Source: Chaenocephalus aceratus (lineage: Eukaryota; Chordata; Actinopteri; Perciformes; Channichthyidae). Taken from it: 64,000 nt of DNA. Both the position numbers and the translations under genes were made by a program. Positions within the stretch are counted from its first letter, which is position 1. Every line of letters starts with the position of its first letter. The stretch spans positions 67,001-131,000 of the forward strand of contig JAMFTG010000576.1 in NCBI GenBank assembly GCA_023974075.1, read 5' to 3'. Under the pieces are notes generated by a model. That model had not been told where the DNA came from. It saw nothing but the letters and a program-made list of their open reading frames with translations, and did not search any database. Below, piece after piece: positions 11,401 to 29,907 of the stretch.

Positions 11401-12888
11401 AGGTCCACACAGACTGAACCTGAGGTCCACACAGACTGAAGCTGAGGTCCACACAGACTGAAGCTGAGGTCCACACAGACTGAAGCTGAGGTCCACACAG
11501 ACTGAACCTGAGGTCCAGACAGACTGAAGCTGAGGTCCACACAGACTGAACCTGAGGTCCACACAGACTGAAGCTGAGGTCCACACAGACTGAAGCTGAG
11601 GTCCACACAGACTGAACCTGAGGTCCACACAGACTGAAGCTGGCCAGTGAGCAGCTGTGTGTGCAGCAGGCTGAACAGTGTGTTTCAGTCAGTGAAAGCT
11701 CTCTCCTCTCTGTGTGTCTGCAGCTCGCTTTAACTACTGTCCTGACGGCTGGTACAGCCACAACTCTCGCTGCTTCATTGTCAGCAACACTGTCAGCAAC
11801 TGGTTCAATGCTGAGGTAACACGACTGCAACACTTCAGTGTTATTGAGAGCAGACACATTGAGCTTGTATGGGGCTTTACAAGTGTATCTGTGTTGTTCC
11901 TGTCATCTTTCATATCCATTCCATTTTTTAAGGAAGTGAATGAAGACATTAAATCAGACAGCTGTTTATTTGCATATCCACAAAGAACCCTCTGTGCCCC
12001 CTCTGTCCCACAGGAGCACTGCATCGGCCTGGGGGCCCACCTGGCCTCGGCCACCAACCCCAGAGAGTACACTTTCCTGCAGGAGATCACAAAGAGATCC
12101 GGTCTGAGCAAAGCATGGCTGGGAGGCTTCAGCCTGCAGGTCTGTTTTTTAGAAAGGAATACCAGCAGCTAGTTCACATCAGGCCCAGGACCTGATCTAG
12201 AGGGGGTCCTAGATAACAGCAGAACAGATCAAGAGACTGCGACAACACCTCCTTACAGCCGTGCTCTTTGTGTTTCAGAGCCGCTGGATGTGGATTGATA
12301 GTCAGGGCTTATACTACACCAACTGGTACTCCCAGAACTCCCCCAGCAGCTACCCCTGCATGTACTTAACCACCGGCTGTAAGTACACCTGGTTGATTTG
12401 ACTGCTTACATAGAACATAGTTGTAAATGTTGCTATTGTATTAATTAGGCTTAATTAACTACATGCTAAGGTGGTGCCTGGCTCTTTGTTTAAAAAGGGC
12501 AGCATCATCAATTCATGTAAAGTTTGACTGCTGCGATGTTGTAATGTGTGTCTGTCCAAGCTGGGAATGTAAACATCAATAGAGTTGTGAGAGATGTGTA
12601 TGTTGTACCTGGGTTCCTGTATTGTTTTCACAGAGCAGATATCTGAATGTATGTGTCCTGATAGGAGGCAATGCCTAGATCATAGCGAGCATGACATTAT
12701 TTAGGTCATTAACTACCGCTTTCTGGATAGGAAAGTGATATAACAGTGAACATTGTGGTGCATCTCTTGTTAAATCAAATATGTATTGAACACTTTTGTT
12801 TTGCCTTAACGTTTCAGACGGGTGGTGTAACACCCAGTGCACCACTAGCCTGCGCTTCATCTGCTCCAAGAATCCTTTCACCTGTTAA
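8425..12888 (+). CDS. Secreted C-type lectin-like protein (nine coding exons)
   Basis: Predicted exons: 8425-8473, 8615-8644, 8728-8772, 8958-9029, 10550-10582, 11724-11815, 12014-12139, 12279-12378, 12818-12888. All have GT..AG introns, and the joined frame is open for 205 residues and ends in TAA. Residues 1-16 form a signal peptide (MKTVVVLSVLLCSAFA). Residues 17-76 are an acidic Ala/Glu/Pro-rich linker built from four tiny exons. Residues 82-205 are a C-type lectin domain: YCPDGW, RCF, EHC, the AWLGG core motif, WMWIDS, WC, ICS. There are eight cysteines in the domain. The usual calcium and sugar motifs are missing: the EPN/QPD place reads QNSPSS, and WND is replaced by WCN. The family in fish includes ladderlectin/nattectin-like lectins and type II antifreeze proteins. 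Which it resembles in function cannot be told here, but calcium-dependent sugar binding is unlikely at this site. It probably acts outside the cell. Confidence 0.9.
9835..10140 (+). repeat. Two-copy direct repeat in lectin intron 4
   Basis: A unit of about 170 bases (…GATAGCTCATA…TCTTTTATTTTGAAACT…CTCTCTGAGTGACTA…) occurs twice, starting near 9839 and 10013, with moderate divergence. No coding sense is seen. The rest of this 1.5-kb intron shows nothing recognisable. Confidence 0.75.
10827..11642 (+). repeat. 22-bp minisatellite (~37 copies) in lectin intron 5
   Basis: The unit is CTGAGGTCCACACAGACTGA plus AG or AC. Main variants are GAAGC/GAACC and CACACAG/CAGACAG. One unit near 11066 is shortened. 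Because 22 is not a multiple of three and the unit lacks stops on the minus strand, it makes long false open frames in all three minus frames (10778-11857). Confidence 0.95.
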
Positions 12889-12976
12889 CTCACAGGCTGA
12901 ACATCTGGCTCTATTTCTGTTTGAAGCCAGCCCATATCTTACTGAATGTATCGTTGTGTATTCTTCACTGTTCTTT

Positions 12977-12982
12977 AATAAA
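12977..12982 (+). terminator. Polyadenylation signal of the lectin gene
   Basis: AATAAA lies 89 bases after the TAA stop, a normal distance for a short 3' UTR. Confidence 0.8.
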
Positions 12983-13206
12983 AACTAGTAAGAATGGATT
13001 GTGTGATCTTTATTTGAGTGCTTGGTTTACATGATGTTGAAGATGAATGGTTATTAAACTCAGAGTGAATGGACTCAACAGTCCTGGGTCACAGAGAGAA
13101 ATGGAACAAAACAATTCAAATCATGTCCTGTGAACCATCTCAGGATGAATGCTCTGACCCTGATGTTGGTGCTATACAAAGTCTGATAAATCCCAAACAA
13201 TGAAAC

Positions 13207-13629
13207 TGTTACGAATGGGTGAAGCAGGTAGGACTCAAATGCAGAATAACAAAAAGCGAGATTTATTAAATAAATTAAAGCTGTGGCAAAACAAGGCAGA
13301 ATCCAAAATATCCAACACCAACGAGCAGCACAAGGACCACAGACCGTGGAATGACATGGAGGGGAAACAATGAACCGACATGGAACACAGGGGAAGACTA
13401 GACTAAATACACAGAAGGGTAATCACAGAACAAGACACAGCTGGGCAGGGGAGGAGAAACACAAGGGCAACAGGTGAACACAATCGGGTAATCAGGGAGG
13501 GAAACAGACAGAAAGCAGACAGGCAGGAAACGGGAGTGAACACTTTACACAATAAGACAGGAAACCCAAAGACAAGAAAAACACCAACAGACAAAACTAC
13601 AAACGTGACATAACATGCGAATCGTGACA
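13207..13629 (-). mobile_element. Solo LTR-like element with 5-bp target duplication GAAAC
   Basis: It starts TGTTACG and ends CGTGACA, flanked by GAAAC (13202-13206 and 13630-13634). Read in reverse it has a TATA-like 'GTGTATTTAG', an AATAAA signal and the text CTGCATTTGAGTCCT near its end, as do related copies at 19169-19579 and 60602-61605. TG..CA ends with a 5-bp duplication fit a solo LTR. No internal coding region is present. Confidence 0.75.
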
Positions 13630-13984
13630 GAAACGTTATATTTGATATGTTGCTCGGAGCTAATGGCTGCGAAACATACAGATCACAAAGGTCAGAAGTG
13701 GAGCTTGAAGATGTTCCTCTGGGTATTGTGTAGACAGCTGGGTAACCTGTCTCAGGTGGTCCCAGGGTGCATCCCAAGTGTCTTCAAAGATGTCCCCATT
13801 AGTATCTAAGATGTTTATATATGCCTGAACCCATTGTCCTCCCATTGGCAAGTCTTTATCCAGATATTAATGGCAACCTCTATTGGTACCTTTTGACGTT
13901 ATTTTGTGATAATACATTTTAATAACAAATACGACGGGAAAGAAGAATAATTTAGATTGAATTTGTTATAATTTTGGAAATATG

Positions 13985-14028
13985 GAATTCCATCCATCTT
14001 CTCCCGCTTCTCCGTGGTCGGGTCGCGA
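13985..14028 (-). repeat. Rex3-like LINE tail, antisense, very short
   Basis: The sequence CCATCCATCTTCTCCCGCTT followed by CTCCGTGGTCGGGTCGCG is the reverse of the tail at 27790-27860, ending in GATGGATGG. Confidence 0.55.
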
Positions 14029-14029
14029 C

Positions 14030-14560
14030 CAACACACTCTCACTCCCTAAGCATCCAATAGCGACGTTTGGTCAGTGTCCGAGGCGTGCAGTTGTGACGC
14101 TCCTCGGCTCCTTCAGCGTCACAAAGGGACGCAAATAGCTTTCAACTGATTGCAATGTATTCCCATCTGCGGCGGGATTAGACGCTCATGGAAGCACGGC
14201 ATTCGTTTGTGTCGGCTGCCCTTAAAGGCAATGTGAGCGTCCATTCCCATTGGATAACGGAGAATTGTACACCCGGAAGTAAGTATTCCCCTTACTGTGG
14301 ATTGATGTCAGTGATATCTGCACTACTCATCGACTAACACCAGATTATCCTTGTTAATTACACAACATTGATTGGTTTAAATTGTGTGCAATGCTTTTGT
14401 ATTTTTCCCCTTCGATTCGGAGAAACAAATATTTGTTCTGAGTAAAGGATGGCAGAAGACACTACACTACCCAGAATCCCCAGCTATCGTTTGGACTACA
14501 CCATGTGCTCTGTTTGACAAACCCCGTGATTAGTCCTCAAGCTCTGTGATTGGAGAGTGT
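14030..14560 (+). repeat. Dispersed repeat sharing the arm sequence of the fold-back element
   Basis: Bases 14231-14550 closely match the inner parts of both arms of the 530-4437 element, including the stretch around ACACCATGTGCTC that the left arm lacks. The outer part (14030-14230) differs from those arms, so this may be a mosaic or a related element. Ends and target duplication were not found. Confidence 0.6.
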
Positions 14561-16146
14561 GCTCCGAGGGTTACGCCGATTCTCGAACAGCACTTGAAAT
14601 GGGATGGAACCACGGCAGACTGTCCAAAACTGGATTTGAACGGGTCCACCGCGTCCCCCCTCCCCCACCCCGTCCCCAGAACTACACATGCTGGCTATTC
14701 TGTTTCGCAACATGTTCTCTATCTATGGCACGTCTCTACTGGGAGTTTTAGTTTTAAAAGACGTTTTCGTATTTCCCATAATAAGAAGTTGCCAGTATTA
14801 AACTGTGTACATCCCTGGAGGTTTAGGGGACAGGAAACACTCACATTTAAAACATATAATTAATAAATGAGTGAAAATTGCTTGTGCCCATAATGGGCAG
14901 CATTAATATATATACCCACATGCCAGCTAAGGTCAGAAGAGCTTTATTTAACAGCTGGTCTTATGTCTGTGACCCCTCCTCTTGTTAATTGATAAGCCTG
15001 AAACATGCACTTGTCAAGGTTCAGAGGCACATTGTGCAAATATGGCAGTAGCCATCGATCAGCTTAAGATAAGATATACTTTATTGATCCCAAGTTGGAA
15101 CATTTGCGTTACATCAGCATGTGTAACAGTTAAATATGCAGTGGTGTTTATTTGTAAATCATTTAGTATAATCACATAAATTCTGTGTTTTATATTCAAC
15201 AATTCTGTGTTCTTTATTTATTGATGGTTCAATACCTGACAAGGCCGGAGATGAAATATCTACATACATCTTATAAGAGTATAATACATATGTATAATAT
15301 CAGTTAAAATAAGTGCTTCAACATAGTTAACATTGCTGGAGGTATGCACACATATTGATAGATGTCTTGTAATGCACTATTGAGGAACCTGCAACCCAAG
15401 TGTTTCATTCAGTGCAGAACTACACCACAGTTGTGTAGGCCGATATGATATGTCAATAAACCTTAGAATATCTTGAAATCTTGAAAGGGATGTGCAAAAT
15501 AGTCATTACATACAGTCTTTAATTAACTATTAGTAGAGAATAACGAGTAATGAATATACTTTATAGGGATCGTATTAATATCTAATAATAAAGATAATGA
15601 AATTCAATAACATGCTTTAACCACCAGGTGTCCCTTTATATCAGCTGTGCACCTTTATGGTGTAAATACAGCCTATCTACCAATTGGATCAAATATAAAA
15701 GTCAGTCGAATTAGTGTTGATACTGCAAGGAGACGTATTGTGTGAAAAGAAATGTAAGATGTTGTTTAATGGCTGATATATTTATGATCCACGTCACGTT
15801 TTCAGTTCCTCGTGTTTGTCTAGAGGTCTTCTCATCAGGGCTCTATGAATACAGAACTACGGCAGATCTGTAATATGTAATGCAGCCGAACCGTGTATTA
15901 CAATGCCGTTATGTGATGACTTTCAAACAGAAAATCAAGCACACTCGGAATAAAGTATTATTTTATTTAAAAAAAATGTTTTCGTTCTGTTTCCGGTATT
16001 TGTTAATGACGATGTGCTGTGATATGTGAGACTGGAATTGCACAGGGGGAAATAACGATCTATGCCACAATTGTAGATATTTTTTTTTAGATGTAGGCGT
16101 TTTTGTAGAAGTACTACGTCCACGTTGTGGATCAACGTAGTTATTA
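14561..16146. other. Intergenic DNA, no gene seen
   Basis: AT-rich sequence. A LINE tail fragment 'AAGATAAGATATACTTTATT' is at 15064. An AT-rich stretch at 15480-15560 resembles 1820-1920 (AAAGGGATGTCCAAAATAG / AATAACGAGTAATG), a further small dispersed repeat. No exon is recognised. Confidence 0.45.
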
Positions 16147-16506
16147 CACGTTCTTTTATGAGACTGGGTTGGGTCTGCTTTCTGTCCCCAGAGTCAGAAC
16201 TAAACATGGAGAAGCAGCGTTCAGTTATGCTTTCTACAAACTCCCAGAAACCTGCAGGTCCGCTGCAACTCTGACTACTTTTAAATCCAGCAAGAAGACT
16301 TTTCTTTTTGTCGATGCTTTTAATTGAACTATTCATATCTTAGACTGCATTGTAACTTTTATCCATGTACTTTTCTTTTAATGTTTATTTTATTATCTTT
16401 GCTTTTTAATGACTGATTTTAAATGCCATTTTCTTAATGTCTGTCATTTTTGTAAAGCACTTTGAATTGTGTTGAAAAGTGCTGTATAAATAAATGTGCC
16501 TTGCCT
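16147..16506 (+). mobile_element. 5'-truncated L2-type LINE, 3' end
   Basis: It matches the last part of the complete element at 56.8-60.1 kb: the words VPRVRTKHGEAAFSY, LPETCRSAA, then the 3' UTR ending GTGCTGTATAAATAAATGTG and CCTTGCCTTGC. The frame is broken. It is read in the same direction as the lectin and txlnb genes. Confidence 0.8.
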
Positions 16507-16941
16507 TGCTTAAACAGTGACTCTGTTCAGGTAAACAGTGACGGTGAACATGTTCCCATCATATTTGAATAGTAAAAAAAACAAGGTAGGTGACATGTTG
16601 TCTTCTTTTGGGAGAGGGGCCCTAACCCACCTGCTGGCTCTGGTCCATAGTGAAAGGATGTTGCAGCCTGTGGGACAGTTGAGACCTGAACTGTGCTAAA
16701 GGACTTCCAGTGAAACCAGGCCAGGGTTTGAAGGCGGCTGTATCTTAGCACTTCACACTTCATCCATGCACTTAACTTCAGAGTATTAAGAGTTCAAAAT
16801 AAAAACACCTCAGTGACGTGAACCGAGATGTCGGACAGGTTTAGAAACACCCTGTAGTCTTTACTGATGATGTGATCTAAGTGTAACCGGTGTAACAAGT
16901 ATCAGAAACATTGTGAGAGTTGATGTAGTTCTGCTATCTGT

Positions 16942-16958
16942 CCACTAGATGGTGGAAA
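16942..16958 (+). promoter_or_regulatory. CTCF-like motif
   Basis: CCACTAGATGGTGGAAA matches the first part of the CTCF core. The end is weaker. Only occupancy data would show if it is used. Confidence 0.3.
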
Positions 16959-17279
16959 CTGAGCGTCTAATGACACAAAGGTCAGGGTGCTCCCTCTCCT
17001 CATGGACATTATCATAGTGTCACCGCACTCAGCTGCTACAGGGCTGCTTTACTTTTGTTGTTGTGTTGGTTTTGCCTCTTTTTTGTCATTGATTTGCTTC
17101 CCTTTGTATTCTGTACATGGATACAGAGTCGAGCTTTCACACTTTACAATTCTCCTGCATAGATTACAACCACATGTATTTCTGAATTGGCCGAGATATA
17201 CGAGGACACACAGCCAGAACAAAGTAACACACACGCACACATTCTTTACTATGTGCAACCAACAGGAACACACATACCC

Positions 17280-17284
17280 CCCCC

Positions 17285-17333
<49 letters not shown>
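17280..17333 (+). repeat. C run plus (CA)n microsatellite
   Basis: A run of C is followed by about 23 CA units. A 'CTG/GTAAGA' donor-like site follows at 17450/17451; this could be the end of a noncoding first exon of txlnb, but there is no other support. Confidence 0.9.
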
Positions 17334-17334
<1 letters not shown>

Positions 17335-17451
17335 CCTCAGAGTGTGAGCCTGTCAGGTTATTTTGGGGGTCAGCTGTCGTTGTGCCGTCAGCAGGAACTC
17401 CTCCTCCTCCTTTCAGTCTCTTCTTCACCTCCTCCACTCCACTGATCCTGG

Positions 17452-18500
17452 TAAGAATATTTCATCTCTCTGTCTCTTATCAAATATTTAGTTTCTCTAA
17501 AGTTTCTGATCACGTTTGCATCGATGTTGAGTCGTAGCCTAATATCAACAACAGTTATTGTGTTGTTGCTACGTTGTGCTTCTTCTGTGAGTTGACTTGT
17601 TGTGGGAAAATGAACTTTTTATACCCTATAGGCATTAAAATAACCTGATAATACTTTACGGATACTTATATGTTTATATACTTATATATGGGTTTAGTGT
17701 GTAATATGACTATAATGTACTATAACAGGGTCAAATACATGAAGGGATTGATAATGGCTGCCATGGCACGTTTAGTTGCTTTGTCCGTAAGACCAGGTCA
17801 GTGTAAATATCTGTCCTCACCTTTTACAGTGGGATCATTATACAGGTTCATGTAATGCCTTTAAACGTATTTGTCTTTTAATGATAGGTTATGAAGTGGA
17901 TTGTAGGAAGAAGCAGAGGAAAATATATGATATGACCCAAAATATGTTTTAAGGCTTAGATATAGTTAAATTGTCCTTTATTGATGTTCGTTGAATGGTT
18001 TGACCTTTTATATGAATTATTGTTCTATAAAAACGTACGATAATTCACAAAACGTAACAGATTTTATTTTAACTGTCTCTTTGAGTAAATAATGAATCCC
18101 CATATATATCATTTGTATACATGGCAACAATTGGACATCAACAGAACAGCAGTATGGATTAACATTCTCATTTGAAGGGATTTTATTAATTATGTGTTGT
18201 TGTAAAATCTCCAAATATGATGTCAACAAAACTGAGATATGTTTTTAAGTTAGTTGTATTGGTTATGGTTATGTAACGAGAGGATTAAAAAGTGTACAAA
18301 TATTTATAAAAGTTGTTAATTTTAAAGGGATTGACCGCTTGAAACTCAGGGGGAGGGCTGTGATTGGTTGCGTAACTTAGTGGGTGGAGCCATACTTTTT
18401 CATCAGGGGGGGAATTTGGGGAGGGGGGGCATGAATGAGAGGAAGCAGGTAAACAGACACAGTTAGTACCTAAAAAAAACACACAAATACCTTTTGTCTT
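17452..18500. other. AT-rich intergenic DNA upstream of txlnb
   Basis: No coding exon is recognised. G-rich runs at 18350-18430 and an A run precede the long TG tracts. Confidence 0.4.
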
Positions 18501-18502
18501 GT

Positions 18503-18641
<139 letters not shown>

Positions 18642-18690
18642 ACCATATTTGGACTCTCTCAGAATAGATGACACTATAACAGGTGTTGTC

Positions 18691-18878
<188 letters not shown>

Positions 18879-18969
18879 GTTTGTGTGTGACAACGTGGGG
18901 GTTGGCTATTTTTAACTAACCAGATACAATAACGGTGACAGAGCGGTGAGGGCACACAAACATGTTTAT

Positions 18970-19110
18970 TTTTAGCCACTTGTGGGGACATCACTTTTTT
19001 TAGTCACTTGTGGGGACATCACTTTTTTAGTCACTTGTGGGGACATCACTTTTTTTTGTCACTTGTGGGGACATCACTTAGACTTACATTCATTTCCTGG
19101 AGACTTAACA
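18970..19110 (+). repeat. Short tandem repeat with CACTTGTGGGGACATCAC unit and related dispersed repeat
   Basis: Four copies of a unit of about 29 bases, followed by 'ACATTCATTTCCTGGAGACT'. The same sequence, in the same order and also beside a (CA)n tract, recurs at 40315-40500; a third relative is near 44760-44820. This points to a dispersed repeat that travels with CA microsatellites. Confidence 0.65.
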
Positions 19111-19168
19111 TAACCCTTGGTCATCAGCGGAAAGTAACTCAGTGCATTTACTCAAGTACGGTACTTGA

Positions 19169-19579
19169 TGTCACGGCTGGATGGCGAGGTATATATAGGA
19201 CCCAAATGCAGAAGATATGTTGAAAGCAGTAATCCTTTATTTCCAGAATAGGCCAGGCAAACAAAGTCAAAACTGGGCAAGACAAAACATAAAGTCGCTC
19301 AGAACATAAACCATCCAACAACGTCAAGAAACTCACAATGACAGACAAAAATAAAACAGAACTTAAATGCACACGAGACTAATCACACACACAAGACACA
19401 GGTGAGGAGGGAGGAGGAAACACAGGGGCACCAGGTGAACACAATCAGGTAATCAGGCTGGAGGGAACACAGAGACAGGAAGCAACAGGCAAGACGGGGG
19501 GCGAACACTTTTCAAAATAAAACAGGAAACCAAAGACAGATCTCGACATGAAAAAACACAACTCAGACAGATCGTGACA
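19169..19579 (-). mobile_element. Solo LTR-like element with 5-bp target duplication CTTGA
   Basis: It starts TGTCACGG and ends CGTGACA, flanked by CTTGA (19164-19168 and 19580-19584). Read in reverse it has an ATTTAAG TATA-like site, AATAAA and CTGCATTTGGGTCCT. It contains a single copy of the segment that forms a ten-copy 47-bp array in the 60.7-kb relative. It interrupts an older repeat ending ACTCAAGTACGGTACTTGA. Confidence 0.8.
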
Positions 19580-19684
19580 CTTGATATCTTATTGAGGCCC
19601 CTTTAAAAGAGCAATTCTGCACAAAGTGTACTTTAATTTGTGATGTTTAAAGTACATTTTATTGATAATACTTCTGCACTTTTA

Positions 19685-19805
19685 GTACATTTCATTTAGC
19701 TGAGGCTTTTATCCAAAGCGATTTACAATAAGTGCATTCGACCAAGAAGATACAAACTTGAAGAACCCAGAATCATAAAGTACATCAGGTTTCATAGAGC
19801 CAAAC
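19685..19805 (-). repeat. SINE tail, antisense
   Basis: The same core as at 1955-2090 (CATTTAGCTGAGGCTTTT, AAAGCGATTTACA) plus about 80 further matching bases. Confidence 0.55.
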
Positions 19806-19919
19806 ATCACTATAAAATCTCACTGATTGAAATAAAATGTAAGTAAGATCTTTTTGATGTTGTTGTTGTATGATCTAGCGGCGAATAACTTCATATTGCA
19901 AATCTGCAGCAATCTGAGC

Positions 19920-26694
<6,775 letters not shown>

Positions 26695-27006
26695 AGTTTT
26701 AACGGTGTGTGTGTGTGTTGTTTGGGTAACGTGTGTGTGCGTAGCTGAAATCAAACGGTGCCTTTAGTTTGTCCCAATTGTCACTTCTGTTGAGATTCAA
26801 TGCACTCAGATGAGGACGGTCAAAAAAGACTACGGTTGTAATGTCTCGTTTGGCGGAGAGAGTGATGAGCCCTACTACAGAAGGACAACATCTAAATTAT
26901 TATTAAATGTTTTTATGTTTTTGTCTTTTGCCAAAACAAAACTCCTTGGTTGGTATCTGTGCCACTACAATTGCTGTGTCTCTTTTAAACAAAAAAAAGT
27001 GTCTCC

Positions 27007-27012
27007 AATAAA
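27007..27012 (+). terminator. Polyadenylation signal of txlnb
   Basis: AATAAA 313 bases after the TAA stop, followed by T-rich sequence. The 3' UTR (26695-about 27030) shows a short GT tract and no other element. Confidence 0.7.
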
Positions 27013-27134
27013 GTCATTTTATGAAAGGTTTGCATTTTTTTGTCTGTTTTATTTTATTTTCTTGAACTTTGATCCATTTTCTAATTGTCCAACACTATAA
27101 TGTACTTGATTTTTGTTTGAAAAAGATTACATTT

Positions 27135-27862
27135 ATTGGTAGATCAGCGCCTCCAAATCTGAGGCCATGGTTCTCAGCAGGAAACCGATGGACTGTCCAC
27201 TCCAAGTAGGGAATGAGTCCTTACCCCAAGTGAAGGAGTTCGAGTATCTCGGGGTCTTGTTCTCGAGTGAGGGAACAATGGAGCGTGAGATGGGCCGGAG
27301 AGTCGGAGCAGCGGGAGCGGTACTGCAGTCGCTTTACCGCACCGTGTGACGAGAAGGGAGCTGAGCCAGAAGGCAAAGCTCTCTGTCTACCGGGCCGTGT
27401 TCGTTCCTACCCTCACCTCTGGTCATGAAGGATGGGTCATGACCGAAAGAACGAGATCCAAGGATACAAGCGGCCGAGATGGGTTTCTCCGCCGGGTGGC
27501 TGGCGTCTCCCTTAGGGATAAGGTGAGAAGTTCGGTCATCAGGGAGGGACTCTGAGTTGAGCCGCTCCTCCTTCGCGTCGAAAGGAGCCAGTTGAGGTGG
27601 TTCGGCACCTAGTTAGGATGCCACCTGGGCACCTCCCTAGGGAGGTGTTCCAGGCACGTCCAGCTGGGAAGAGACCAAGGGGTAGACCTAGGACCAGGTG
27701 GAGGGATTATATCTCTTCGCTGGCCTGGGAGCGCCTTGGGACCCCCCAGTCAGAGCTGGTTGATGTCGCCAGGGAAAAGAAAGTTTGGGGCTCTCTGCTG
27801 GAACTGCTACCCCCGAGACCCGACCACGGAGAAGCGGAGAAGATGGATGGATGGATGGATGG
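27135..27862 (+). pseudogene. Rex3/RTE-like LINE, 3' fragment with (GATG)n tail
   Basis: The + strand reads as the C-terminal end of a LINE polymerase protein: SKSEAMVLSRKP, KEFEYLGVLFSSEG, KAKLSVYRAVFVPTLT, FLRRVAGVSLRDKVR, WFGHLVRMPPGHLPREVFQA, GRPRTRWRDYISSLAWERLG, SLLELLPPRPD, ending in GATGGATGGATGG. The frame is broken at about 27348, 27553 and 27610. Tandem GATG at the end is the hallmark of the Rex3 type (known). It is a 5'-truncated dead copy 120 bases after the txlnb polyadenylation signal. Confidence 0.8.
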
Positions 27863-27939
27863 GAGTTTGCACTGTCTATCAAGTTTGGACGTAAAGTGTA
27901 TATTAAACTGATCAAAGTCGCACAACAACAATAGTTAAA

Positions 27940-28010
27940 ATAAGATAAGATGTACTTTATCAATCCCAGTTTAGGAAATGTTTTTGTTGCAGCAGCATAC
28001 AACAAAACAA
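27940..28010 (-). repeat. LINE 3' tail, antisense
   Basis: AATAAGATAAGATGTACTTT, then 'TTTTTGTTGCAGCAGCATAC': reverse of the tail at 3120-3190. Confidence 0.5.
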
Positions 28011-28936
28011 GGCATTGCACATAATAACAAATTAAAAGAGTAGAAATAAACAATTCAAAAATAGAAACATCTGAAAATCGAAATAAACCAGCATTAGAGA
28101 GTAAGAGGAATGTACAGATGACCGTGAAGATAAAAAATGTATAAACTGTCTGACATTTAAAAACACATTATTCCTTTATAATGCGCTTAAGAGCTGTACT
28201 TGACACAACACATGGCATAAGGTACATTACCAATTACTTTCAAACTGTTTACTAAACAAAGTCAATGCAACCCAGGGTAGTTGGTTATTCAATTAACTTT
28301 AATGCATGGAAATTATATAATACAGCAGAATAATACATAAACTAATAAAAGTGAAAAAACAAGAATGAGAAAGGAACATACTGAACTATACTTACCTATA
28401 CTTGTGAGTATACTCGGTTTCAAAATGCATCTCGTGATCCCCAACACCGGCCTGACCTTAAACATAAAAACCCTGGGTATTGACCTTGAAAAAGTCGGAC
28501 GGACTAATATGTCCTCACAAGGTCTAACATTTGTACTTGTACTTCACAACGATAGGTAAACAAGAATAATCAAACACACACAGATTACAGTGTGAGCTAC
28601 CAGGTTTATTCAAAAGGTCAAATATTAATAATGCATGTATAAGGAAAGTGTAACATTCCTTTACCATTAAAATCTTGGAAATATTTCAGATGATGCAGTA
28701 ACACATAATTTCCACTAGATGTTTCATCCACATATGAAGTGTTCGATTGGATCTTTGATTTAACACTTTACACACAAAAATATACAGCAAAACAACAACA
28801 ACAACATAGCAAATTAGGACACATTCAATCAACATAAATATTGCATAAGCAGGGGGGAAAAAAAGGGGTTATCATTTCAAATATATTGCACTGTTTACAA
28901 ATGTTATCATATTCAAAATGCAGTATATCTGTACAG

Positions 28937-28953
28937 CCACTAGATGGCGACAG
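28937..28953 (+). promoter_or_regulatory. CTCF-like motif in duplication unit 1
   Basis: CCACTAGATGGCGACAG fits the CTCF core pattern well. The partner in unit 2 has one change (GTGACAG). Confidence 0.4.
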
Positions 28954-29104
28954 TGTTCCTAGTATCACTTCTGTATTGCCCACCATGCAATTTTGGATGC
29001 TTTCAATATGTTGGGCACACGCTTGCAGTCACATTAAATGCCGTCATACCTCAATGTCTAACATGTTTTACTTGGACCTCACAGTGACAAGTAAACAAGA
29101 ATAC

Positions 29105-29596
29105 TGTGACGGAGCGGATCACATGAGTGACTGACTCCGCCACTGACAGCCGACATACACACGCACACAGCAAACATTTCCTGCTCTCTTCCCAAAAAGA
29201 AACCATGCAGTTATTATTTATTGTGTGTTTGTTAATTTGTTAAATGATTATGTTAAGAGGTGGTTAACCTGTTTATGTTTGGGTCGGATTTTTATGTTGA
29301 AATGTGGTTTGAAGTTTAATTGTTGTCACCTGTTGACGGTAAGCCTGTGGGAGGGGCTATGAGCTCAAAAGGGACGGTGTTGGCCCTGGAAGGGATCACT
29401 CGGAAGAATGTTGCAATGAAGGCAACAGCTGGGACATGTTTACTCTAATGAGTGATGGACGGCCTGTTTTGGATTTTTATTTTGTTGTTTAAATTGTGCT
29501 GGTTCCGTTTTTGGTTTTGTTGCTGTAAATAAAGTTTTGGAGCTTAACCCAACCGACTAGGCCAGTGTTTGAACGGAGAAATAGAGCCCCGTCACA
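29105..29596 (+). mobile_element. Solo LTR, 492 bp, 5-bp target duplication AATAC
   Basis: Starts TGTGACGG and ends CCGTCACA, flanked by AATAC (29100-29104 and 29597-29601). It has a CAAAAGG-type promoter-like region and an AATAAA signal near 29528. Ends and duplication fit an LTR retroelement reduced to one LTR. Not clearly the same family as the three TGTCACG copies. Confidence 0.85.
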
Positions 29597-29753
29597 AATA
29601 CACACACAGATTAAGGTGTGAGCTACCATATGTCTTCAAAAAGGTCAAAGATGAATAAATGCATGTATTAGGACTTCATTTAGAAAGCGTAACATGACCT
29701 GTACCATTAAAAGCTTGGAAATATATTTCAAATAATGCAGCACAACACAATCT

Positions 29754-29770
29754 CCACTAGATGGTGCTGT
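29754..29770 (+). promoter_or_regulatory. CTCF-like motif
   Basis: CCACTAGATGGTGCTGT. The equivalent place in unit 1 (28712) has lost the G-rich part, reading CCACTAGATGTTTC. Confidence 0.3.
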
Positions 29771-29907
29771 TTCATCCACATATGAAGGGTTGTTTTGACA
29801 CTTTGTTTTGACACCTACAAGATACAGCAAAAACAACAACAACACAGAAAATGCAAAAGTACTGTTAACACCTGTTATGATATTCAAAATGCAGTATATC
29901 CGTACAG

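Noticed and set aside
10778..11857. 359-codon minus-strand repeat protein
   Set aside because: All three minus frames are open because the 22-bp unit has no minus stops. It lies in an intron of the lectin gene.
8425..12888. Calling the lectin an antifreeze protein or a venom lectin
   Set aside because: The fold is shared by all these groups. The sequence alone does not show ice binding or toxicity.
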